Assembly (NCBI GenBank): GCA_016208065.1 | Contig: JACQYU010000103.1 | Location: 1-5,398, forward strand | Direction: 5' to 3' | Source of the DNA: Candidatus Falkowiibacteriota bacterium | GTDB taxonomy: Bacteria; Patescibacteriota; Patescibacteriia; Patescibacteriales; GWC2-42-12 | Length of the DNA stretch: 5,398 nucleotides | Shown here: positions 1-4,758 of the stretch, piece after piece | Numbering within the stretch: the first letter of the stretch is position 1 | How the letters are laid out: every line of letters begins with the position of its first letter | Made by a program: the position numbers and the translations under genes | The notes under the pieces: generated by a model | Databases searched by the model: none | The model's input: the letters and a program-made list of their open reading frames with translations, nothing else | What the model was told of the DNA's origin: nothing

Positions 1-633
1 AAAGTTTTTAAAGCCAGAAAAGCCGGCCTGGTAAAGATTGATGAAAAGTTAATTAAAGTGGTTAGCGATGTTGAAAAAGTTAAAGAATATATTGTGCCGA
101 AAGGTTTTGGCGTCTGGGTTAAAGACGGCGATGAGGTTAAAATCGGCGACCAATTAACCGAAGGCTCTTTAGATCTTCATCAGCTGTATCAGCTGCGCGG
201 TAAGCTGGAAGCGCAAAAATATATTATTAAAGAAATCCAGTACGTTTATTCATCCCAGGGCCAGCCGTTAAATGATAAGCATATAGAAATAATAGCCCGC
301 CAGATGTTCGCGCGCGTTTATGTTAATGATGCCGGCGACACCGAATTATTACCCGGAGAAATCGTGGAAAAAGCTATTTTTGACCGGACTAATGAAGAAA
401 TTAAAGCTAAGGGCAAAAAACCCGCCAAAGGAGATCAGCTTTTATTGGGCATAACCAAATCATCGCTTACTACCAACAGCTTTTTGTCAGCGGCTTCATT
501 TCAGGAAACAGCCAGGGTTTTAATCGATGCGGCGGTTACCGGTAAGGTTGATCATCTTGAAGGTCTTAAAGAAAATGTTATTATTGGCCGGCCGATTCCG
601 GCAGGCACGGGTTATCGGCAGAAAGCGGATTAA
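1..633 (+). CDS. rpoC: DNA-directed RNA polymerase subunit beta' (C-terminal part, 5'-truncated)
   Basis: This is the C-terminal ~210 residues of the beta' subunit, part of the catalytic core and clamp of RNA polymerase. The frame is open from base 1 with no start in the window; the GTG at 58 is internal. Residues about 20-50 (KVKEYIVPKGFGVWVKDGD, then IGDQLTEG) match the small barrel ahead of the C-terminal clamp region. Next comes the very conserved stretch with KLEAQKYIIKEIQYVY, NDKHIEIIARQM, LLGITKSSL and SFLSAASFQETARVL. The gene then ends in LKENVIIGRPIPAGTGY plus a short tail RQKAD and TAA. Those blocks are diagnostic of bacterial RpoC, so the identification is secure. The tail after IPAGTG is short, with no extension. 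The gene converges on porB and is followed by a strong terminator at 833-878. The coding sequence shows no frameshift or repeat insertion, unlike the por genes nearby. Confidence 0.97.
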   Translation, partial: KVFKARKAGLVKIDEKLIKVVSDVEKVKEYIVPKGFGVWVKDGDEVKIGDQLTEGSLDLHQLYQLRGKLEAQKYIIKEIQYVYSSQGQPLNDKHIEIIARQMFARVYVNDAGDTELLPGEIVEKAIFDRTNEEIKAKGKKPAKGDQLLLGITKSSLTTNSFLSAASFQETARVLIDAAVTGKVDHLEGLKENVIIGRPIPAGTGYRQKAD

Positions 634-688
634 TATTTAAGCGATTTTACCATAAAAGGCGTCGGACAAAGATATTTAACAACAGAAA

Positions 689-789
689 GCGAAGGCTTGG
701 GTTAGTTTTTTTCTTGTTGCGTAACTCGTCCGCCTACTGGCGGACTCAAACAGTCCTCACTTCGAAAAACAACTAACCCAAGCCTTCGC
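689..789. repeat. Long inverted repeat with 24-bp arms and an inner hairpin
   Basis: The left arm 689-712 begins GCGAAGGCTTGGGTTAG and the right arm 766-789 ends CTAACCCAAGCCTTCGC. They pair over 24 positions with a single mismatch (708 against 770). Within the 53-base loop lies a perfect 7-bp hairpin, GTCCGCC (728-734), loop TACT, GGCGGAC (739-745). The following bases ACTCAAACAGTCCTCACTTCG look like a dispersed repeat of the type I associate with Parcubacteria-like genomes; that part is from memory and uncomputed. There is no T-tract after the right arm, so it is not a canonical terminator. It could be a small non-autonomous mobile palindrome, or an RNA fold at the 3' end of the rpoC transcript. 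Confidence 0.8.
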
Positions 790-832
790 AGAGTTAAGTA
801 TAATAATTTATTATTTGTTCTTTTAGATATAA

Positions 833-878
833 AAATAAAAAAGGCATTGCGGTGAAAACCATAATGCCTTTTTTATTT
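833..878. terminator. Bidirectional Rho-independent terminator with GAAA-capped stem
   Basis: A perfect 16-bp inverted repeat, arms 833-848 and 863-878, has the form A-tract, GGCATT, loop, AATGCC, T-tract. In plus-strand RNA the loop folds further: G849-U862 wobble, a C/A mismatch, then GGT (851-853) and ACC (858-860) closing a GAAA tetraloop (854-857), a GNRA-type cap. Because one side is A-rich and the other T-rich, the hairpin is followed by a U-tract on either strand. It lies between convergent rpoC and porB and most likely ends both transcripts. Confidence 0.9.
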
Positions 879-887
879 GACTTATTT

Positions 888-952
888 TGTCATTCCCGCC
901 CGCCACTTCGGCGGATAAACTCCGGAGGGAATCCAGAGTAGTTAAGATGACA
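888..952. repeat. Palindromic dispersed-type repeat overlapping the 3' end of porB
   Basis: The ends are inverted copies TGTCAT (888-893) and ATGACA (947-952). Inside are ATTCCC (892-897) against GGGAAT (927-932), a hairpin CCGCC (900-904) with GGCGG (910-914), and the palindrome CTCCGGAG (920-927). The pattern GTCATTCCCG...GGGAATCCAGAG is a common short intergenic repeat type in bacteria. A shorter, same-orientation relative, GTCATTCCCG...AATTCAGAG, lies at 4668-4696 in this window. On the minus strand the repeat covers the last codons and stop of porB. Confidence 0.8.
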
Positions 953-1892
953 GCCCGTATTTTTTAATATTCTCATCCGCTAATTTTTGAATATAAGAGA
1001 TTTGTTCTTTGCCCCGCTCGTTTTTAAATAAATGCTTAAATCTGCCCTGGGGCTTTAAATATTCTTCAACCGGCGGTCGCCGGGCTGATGTTTTTATAAC
1101 TTCACCTAATCGGCCGTTAATATATTCTACGGCCGGATAGATTCCGGTTTGTACGGCTAATTTAGCTAAGTTAATCGTTTGGCTGGGTTCAATTTTCCAA
1201 CCGGGAATGCAAGGCACTAAAATTTGCAGGTATGACGGGCCGGGCGTGGCGATAGCCTGTTTAATTTTTTTTACGATATCCAATGGATAAGCGATCGTGG
1301 TTTGGGCGGCATATTTCAAACCGTGCGCCAAAGCGATAGCCAGCATATCTTTTTTCATAAAATGCGAACCAATGCCGTTTATATCAGACGAGGTTCCGGC
1401 CGGCGTGGTTGTGGTATTAGCGGCCCAGGGCGTGGCCGCGCTGGCTTGCGCGCCGGTATTCATGTAGCCTTCGTTATCGTAGCAAACATAAAGAATATCT
1501 TCGCCGCGTTCCCACATGCCGCTAATCAGGCCGAAGCCGATATCAAAAGTGCCGCCATCGCCGCCTTGAGCAACGACTTTAGTTTCTCCTCCTAAGGGGG
1601 ATCTAGAGGGGGTTTTTTCTTTGTAATCCAGCGCCGCTCTAATACCCGAAGCTACGGCCGCGGGATTTTCAAATAGAGAATGGATCCACGGCATACCCCA
1701 GCTAGATTCCGGGTAAGGCGTAGTAACTACTTCTAAGCAGCCGGTAGCGTTAGTTATTATGGTGTTTGGGCCTAGGGCGTCGGCGACTAAGCGCGCGGCA
1801 ATCATCTGGCCGCAGCCGGCACAGCCTCGGTGCCCCGGCGCGAGCAAAGTTTTTAATGGGTTTGACGGGGTTTTATTTATAGCTATTGGCAT
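942..1892 (-). CDS. porB: Pyruvate:ferredoxin oxidoreductase, beta subunit (TPP-binding)
   Basis: This 316-residue subunit is the thiamine-pyrophosphate half of the enzyme that converts pyruvate and CoA to acetyl-CoA and CO2 while reducing ferredoxin in the cytoplasm. The N-terminal motif GHRGCAGCGQ (20-29) gives C24 and C27. With C52 (TGCLEV) and C228 (VPCIPGW) these are the expected four ligands of the proximal 4Fe-4S cluster. The TPP/Mg motif is GDGGTFDIG (111-119) with YDNEGYMNTG (138-147). The PVEEYLKPQGRFKHL block (274-288) is typical of the C-terminus. The length is normal for PorB. Residues about 91-105 contain a proline/glycine-rich insert (TPSRSPLGG) read from a repeat, and the last residues LSS come from the repeat at 888-952. 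The ATG at 1892 leaves a normal leader; no Shine-Dalgarno sequence is visible. Its partner porA lies about 2.9 kb upstream, not adjacent, and it is the last gene of the minus-strand cluster. Confidence 0.95.
   Translation of the reverse strand: MPIAINKTPSNPLKTLLAPGHRGCAGCGQMIAARLVADALGPNTIITNATGCLEVVTTPYPESSWGMPWIHSLFENPAAVASGIRAALDYKEKTPSRSPLGGETKVVAQGGDGGTFDIGFGLISGMWERGEDILYVCYDNEGYMNTGAQASAATPWAANTTTTPAGTSSDINGIGSHFMKKDMLAIALAHGLKYAAQTTIAYPLDIVKKIKQAIATPGPSYLQILVPCIPGWKIEPSQTINLAKLAVQTGIYPAVEYINGRLGEVIKTSARRPPVEEYLKPQGRFKHLFKNERGKEQISYIQKLADENIKKYGLSS
1587..1613. repeat. G/C-tract palindromic repeat inside porB
   Basis: On the plus strand CCTCCT (1588-1593) can pair, with one G-U wobble, with AGGGGG (1607-1612), enclosing GGGGG and the palindrome TCTAGA (1602-1607). 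On the minus strand it begins CCCCCTCTAG, resembling the CCCCCTCTTAA.. stretch in porA at 5043-5061. It is translated in frame as TPSRSPLGG (PorB residues 94-102), just before the beta strand that leads into the TPP motif. Canonical PorB proteins have a short charged loop there. Assignment to a dispersed repeat family is by resemblance only. Confidence 0.6.
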
Positions 1893-1907
1893 ATTTCAAT
1901 ATAAATT

Positions 1908-2117
1908 TTAATTAGTTTCCATTATTTGTTTTTTTATTCCTTCAAATTTTACTTTATCCATCTGCCCGACAAATTTAGAAGCGTTAAGTATTTCAATCAA
2001 AACCGGTTTTTTCGCTTTTGATAAATGGATAATAAAATTACCAAGCTCCATGGCGTGGTTAATCGGGTCTTTAGTAATTTCCCAGCTTATTATATTGGCT
2101 TCAATGTCGTATTGCAT
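1908..2117 (-). CDS. DUF2283-like small protein, possible antitoxin of a two-gene module
   Basis: A 69-residue protein of unknown function, soluble and without signal peptide or membrane segment. It opens with MQYDIEANIISWEI and contains the segment PVLIEILNASKFV (38-50). This resembles the DUF2283 pattern of an N-terminal YD.EAD.hYI strand, an acidic or neutral middle, and a GIEILDAS motif. The C-terminus (KVKFEGIKKQIMETN) is a charged helix. It starts 4 bases after the stop of the DUF4258-like gene, so the two are almost certainly cotranscribed. DUF4258/DUF2283 neighbours are a familiar small-gene pair in bacteria, often suspected of being toxin-antitoxin-like; that role is an inference. 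porB follows 15 bases later, so this gene may also share a transcript with it. No Shine-Dalgarno motif is visible. Confidence 0.7.
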   Translation of the reverse strand: MQYDIEANIISWEITKDPINHAMELGNFIIHLSKAKKPVLIEILNASKFVGQMDKVKFEGIKKQIMETN

Positions 2118-2121
2118 AATA

Positions 2122-2337
2122 TTATTTAATGGGATAAAACGTAATTATTTTAAGAATATCACCGTCTTTCTTATAGATCACTTTTACATTTTCCTTTTGT
2201 GCCGTTAAGAGTTTGCTTTTTTTTCCGTTTTTTTCAGGACAGGCAACCGCGTCTTCAATCTGCTCGCGCGTAAAATAAATTTTATGCTTGTTTAAAATAT
2301 CAAATTTTTGTTCAGCGTATTTAGTGAAGTAAAGCAT
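2122..2337 (-). CDS. DUF4258-like small protein, possible RelE/BrnT-type toxin
   Basis: Counted from the ATG at 2337 this is a 71-residue basic protein. It begins MLYFTKYAEQKF and follows the order expected of DUF4258-type proteins: an N-terminal helix (KYAEQKFDIL), a second helix (TREQIEDAVACPEK), then strands (KSKLLTAQKE, VKVIYKKDGDILKIITFYPIK) ending in the typical ITFYP. I chose the inner ATG because family members usually start with this MxYFTKHA-like stretch and it begins 4 bases after the upstream stop. An ATG at 2361 in the same frame would add eight residues (MAATANKR) and overlap the upstream gene by 20 bases; neither start has a clear ribosome site. It is tightly linked to the DUF2283-like gene downstream. 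mRNA-interferase activity is only a hypothesis from family fold and pairing. Confidence 0.7.
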   Translation of the reverse strand: MLYFTKYAEQKFDILNKHKIYFTREQIEDAVACPEKNGKKSKLLTAQKENVKVIYKKDGDILKIITFYPIK

Positions 2338-2341
2338 GCGT

Positions 2342-3535
2342 TTATTGGCAGTCGCCGCCATTATTTTTTAAGCTTTCAAAGTTAGCTGTTACCGTGCTTA
2401 CGTATTTTCTAGTTTGGGCATAACCCTGGTTATTTTCACATTCCCAGAAAGTTTTACCCGGACAAACCGTGCTCTCTTTATTGGCTAAAGGCCCTCCGTT
2501 ATAAGCGGCAATAACATATTTAATATCTGATGCCCGGCAGATAGAGTTGTTTGATGATCCGTTGCAGGCGGTAGAGGAAAGTTGAGTTAAATATTTTGCG
2601 CCGACATTTATATTGGTTTGCGGGTCGTATAAATTTCCATTTACGCCAAGAGATTGCGCCGTAGAAGGCATAACTTGCATTAAGCCTACCGCTCCAGCAG
2701 AGCTAGTAATATTCGGCCGCCCCGAGGATTCGGCAAACATAACGGCTTTTAATAATGTGCAATCATAATCAGCGTTGCTTAATAACGTATCATAGGAATC
2801 TCTGGCTGTTGGATCAGCAGGAATAACACTGGTTCCCATTTCTCCGCCGCCGCCGGTATATTTAATTTGTTCTGGTTTAATATCTTGTATTATGCCAATA
2901 TTTAAACTTTTAAAGCTAAGCAAGGCCGGATTAACTTGATAAAGTATAGTGTAAGAACATAAAGCGATAACCAAACCGGTAAGAGAAGCGCCGATCCAGG
3001 CTTTGGCCTCGCCGACCATAGTGGCCGAGCCGCCGGCCACAATCCACATCACTCCGCCGATCATTAAAACCACGGCCGCTAAAATGCCGACAATACCAAT
3101 GGCGTATTTATAAATCCCGGCAATATATTCGCCAATCCAGGGAATATCACAATTTTTTTGGCCATTTACCTCGGTGCATTTTATAGCTTTGCCTTTAGTA
3201 AGATTAAGTCCGGGAATAGCTACTTGCAAGTTAATATCGGGTATTTCCAATTTTGGCATATCGGTATTAAGTCTGCTGGGCGCACTTGATTCGCAACAAC
3301 ATAAAGGCGTATTCATGCTTGCAGGAATACTTCCGGGAAACTGCGCGCAATTAGCGGCTATTCCAGTTATTGTGTAATCTCCAGTATTTACAATTTTATC
3401 GCATGATGTGACAGAAACCCCGTCTTTCCACATACAATCCGCCGCTTTAGCCGGCAGAGGGTAATAAAAAAGATTAGCCATAAAAAATAACGCTAGCGGC
3501 AAATATAATATGATTTTGAGTTTTTTTGGATTCAT
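2342..3535 (-). CDS. Secreted T4SS pilin-domain protein fused to a lytic transglycosylase (SLT) domain
   Basis: A 397-residue protein with four parts. Residues 1-31 are a signal peptide (basic start, hydrophobic core, AKA cleavage box). Residues 32-135 form a Cys-containing region with eight cysteines, including a CCC triplet (79-81). Residues 141-208 are a VirB2/TrbC-like pilin core of two membrane helices (about 143-168 and 181-204) joined by GGSATMVGEAKAW. After a Gly-rich linker (228-231) comes a transglycosylase domain (about 255-390), which cleaves peptidoglycan glycan strands. The SLT motifs are present: catalytic E269 in FAESSGRPN, GLMQVMP (284-290) and AAYNGGP (343-349). Six cysteines in this domain suggest disulfides outside the membrane. 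The domain pair joins roles normally split between VirB2 (pilus subunit) and VirB1 (wall-opening enzyme). The pilin core is nearly identical to that of the gene upstream. Function in pilus assembly or cell contact is inferred. Confidence 0.9.
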   Translation of the reverse strand: MNPKKLKIILYLPLALFFMANLFYYPLPAKAADCMWKDGVSVTSCDKIVNTGDYTITGIAANCAQFPGSIPASMNTPLCCCESSAPSRLNTDMPKLEIPDINLQVAIPGLNLTKGKAIKCTEVNGQKNCDIPWIGEYIAGIYKYAIGIVGILAAVVLMIGGVMWIVAGGSATMVGEAKAWIGASLTGLVIALCSYTILYQVNPALLSFKSLNIGIIQDIKPEQIKYTGGGGEMGTSVIPADPTARDSYDTLLSNADYDCTLLKAVMFAESSGRPNITSSAGAVGLMQVMPSTAQSLGVNGNLYDPQTNINVGAKYLTQLSSTACNGSSNNSICRASDIKYVIAAYNGGPLANKESTVCPGKTFWECENNQGYAQTRKYVSTVTANFESLKNNGGDCQ

Positions 3536-3556
3536 AAATTGTATAGCGGGATTATA
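3536..3556 (-). promoter_or_regulatory. Candidate promoter for the pilin-transglycosylase gene
   Basis: On the minus strand a perfect -10 hexamer TATAAT lies at 3556-3551, with a weak -35 candidate TTAAAA about 16 bases upstream. The predicted start would leave a leader of only about 8 bases before the ATG at 3535, with no Shine-Dalgarno sequence, so the message could be nearly leaderless. In AT-rich DNA such matches arise by chance; the assignment is tentative. Confidence 0.35.
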
Positions 3557-3583
3557 AAACCAACGGTTATTTTTTTAATAATC

Positions 3584-3691
3584 CTACGCAAATCTATGGG
3601 CGTAAGCCCGTAGATGTAGAAGATACAAATTCTCCCAAAGAATTTGTACGCGTAGCGTAATGAGCTAATGCCACGCGGCGTAAGCCCGTGG
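3584..3691. repeat. Structured intergenic element: three-way junction plus a hairpin
   Basis: Between the two pilin genes, an outer stem CTACGC (3584-3589) with GCGTAG (3650-3655) encloses two hairpins. The first is 3592-3601 with 3606-3615 (ten pairs, one wobble, loop GTAA). The second is TACAAATTCT (3624-3633) with AGAATTTGTA (3639-3648), loop CCCAA. A third hairpin follows: CCACG, bulged C, GGC (3671-3679), loop GTAA, GCCCGTGG (3684-3691). Hairpins one and three share the core GGCGTAAGCCCGT, so they are likely copies of one unit. On the plus strand both loops are GNRA-type, although the neighbouring genes read on the minus strand. No T-tract follows on either strand, so I do not call it a terminator. 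Confidence 0.75.
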
Positions 3692-3695
3692 TAAT

Positions 3696-4628
3696 TTACT
3701 TTATTTTACATTCTTTAATATATCCTAATGTGCCGGTCTGATCTTGGCAGGTGGAGTTAGGATATGCAGTAGCTCCAGAAATGGCATTGCATGCTGTATT
3801 TGTTAAAATTTCGCATTTTCCATATCCTGTAAAGCAGACGGGACAATACCCCCAAATATTGTAATTTTGCAAGCAACAGACTGATTGATTGTCTATGCAA
3901 TCTTGGTCGGTGGCGCATTCATTATTTCCTTCGCCCGGCACATCTTTGCACATTCTTTGAAAATTTGACCCCATGGCTTCCGTTACGCATCCTTTGTGTT
4001 TTTTTGTTGTGTCAACTATTGTCGGGGTTAATTCATTCTCTTTACAACAACAAACATTATTTGTTTGATAATTATAGTCTTTACATTTTGAAGTGTCTCT
4101 TGATTCCCAGTTATTGCCCGACAGTGAAGAGCATGGATAATTCCAATCCGTCGTTGTTGTTGCTTGGCAAGTTTCGGAAATGGTTAACTCTGTTACTTTC
4201 TGTATACCGCTAGTTTTAAAATTAACCAGTGCCGGGTTAACCGTAGCTAAAATTAGATATGATAATAAAGCTAAAACCAGGCCGGTAAGCGAGGCGCCGA
4301 TCCAGGCTTTGGCTTCGCCGATCATAGTAGAGCTGCCGCCGGCTACGATCCACATCACTCCGCCGATCATTAAAACCACGGCAGCTAAAATGCCGACAAT
4401 GCCGATAGCGTATTTATAAATTGCTCTTACGTATCTTGCAATATTGCCTGTACCGGTGTCCGAAGCGTTGAAAGTATAATCAAGGCCTTGGACCTGTGGC
4501 GTGAATTTAATCGGGTCGGCCGCTTGGCTGGCAACCGGAATGGTAAACAGAAAAATCAAACAGGCTAGCTGGAAAATAAAAATCGTTAGAAAAAAAATTG
4601 TTATAATTTTAGGAAAGGATTTTAGCAT
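3696..4628 (-). CDS. Secreted T4SS pilin-like membrane protein with Cys-rich C-terminal ectodomain
   Basis: A 310-residue protein. Residues 1-37 are a long hydrophobic signal sequence ending near ASQA. After a short spacer, residues 70-138 are a VirB2/TrbC-like pilin core (YKYAIGIVGILAAVVLMIGG, loop GGSSTMIGEAKAW, second helix to VNPAL), seen widely in Patescibacteria. The rest (about 150-310) is a hydrophilic domain with 18 cysteines, an even number suited to disulfides. These include a CCC triplet (193-195) and C238-x5-C244-x6-CC(251-252), which recalls WAP-type four-disulfide spacing. It probably sits in the membrane with the Cys-rich part outside. The order is reversed relative to its paralogue downstream, where Cys residues precede the helices and an SLT domain follows. 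The ATG at 4628 is the only start that keeps the signal sequence; no Shine-Dalgarno motif is visible. The role of the ectodomain is unknown; adhesion or binding is a guess. Confidence 0.85.
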   Translation of the reverse strand: MLKSFPKIITIFFLTIFIFQLACLIFLFTIPVASQAADPIKFTPQVQGLDYTFNASDTGTGNIARYVRAIYKYAIGIVGILAAVVLMIGGVMWIVAGGSSTMIGEAKAWIGASLTGLVLALLSYLILATVNPALVNFKTSGIQKVTELTISETCQATTTTDWNYPCSSLSGNNWESRDTSKCKDYNYQTNNVCCCKENELTPTIVDTTKKHKGCVTEAMGSNFQRMCKDVPGEGNNECATDQDCIDNQSVCCLQNYNIWGYCPVCFTGYGKCEILTNTACNAISGATAYPNSTCQDQTGTLGYIKECKIK

Positions 4629-4638
4629 ATTATTTTTA

Positions 4639-4751
4639 TTGTCATTGCAAGAGATTTATTTATTTTCGTCATTCCCGTGAAAACGGTAATTCAGAGTTCG
4701 GTGCGATAAACAAATTTCTGCCGAAGTAAGCTAGGCGACTCGCAATGACAA
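4639..4751. repeat. Composite palindromic repeat between porA and the pilin gene
   Basis: Outer inverted ends TTGTCATTGC (4639-4648) and GCAATGACAA (4742-4751) match perfectly over 10 bp. Nested inside is a second unit at 4668-4696 with hairpin ATTcCCGT (4671-4678), loop GAAA (4679-4682), ACGGtAAT (4683-4690), related to the repeat at 888-952. The outer ends resemble the common GTCATTGCGAG...CTCGCAATGAC repeat type. The arrangement looks like one repeat inserted into another. It fills most of the intergenic gap, directly after the porA stop. Confidence 0.75.
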
Positions 4752-4758
4752 CGAGTTA

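Larger units (their letters stand above)
634..941. other. Convergent intergenic region between rpoC and porB
   Basis: This gap of about 308 bases separates the 3' ends of two converging genes, so no promoter is expected, and I see no convincing open frame in it. It contains three structured elements listed separately: a long inverted repeat with a short internal hairpin (689-789), a bidirectional intrinsic terminator (833-878), and a palindromic repeat starting at 888 that continues into the end of porB. The remaining sequence (about 634-688 and 790-832) is AT-rich, without recognisable signals. Confidence 0.7.

Noticed and set aside
58..60. GTG as start of the first gene
   Set aside because: The frame is open to base 1 and the residues before it continue the RpoC pattern, so it is an internal codon.
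689..789. Long hairpin as the rpoC terminator
   Set aside because: No T-tract follows the right arm, and a far better terminator lies at 833-878.
1070..1083. Palindrome CCGGCG-GT-CGCCGG in the 3' part of porB as a fourth coding repeat
   Set aside because: It encodes part of RRPPVEEYL, close to the normal PorB motif; too short and too close to conserved sequence to call an insertion.
1302..1595. Plus-strand open frame opposite porB
   Set aside because: Antisense to the conserved TPP region, Arg/Gly-rich low-information product; a shadow of codon bias.
3584..3691. CRISPR-like array from the repeated GGCGTAAGCCCGT
   Set aside because: Only two imperfect copies, each its own hairpin, with no regular spacers.
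3174..4419. Short plus-strand frames opposite the pilin genes (3174-3377, 3965-4213, 4180-4419)
   Set aside because: They are antisense to well-supported secreted proteins and have no domain or start signal.
4629..4680. Promoter before the pilin gene at 4628
   Set aside because: AT-rich sequence gives only poor -10/-35 matches lying within the repeat; not supportable.
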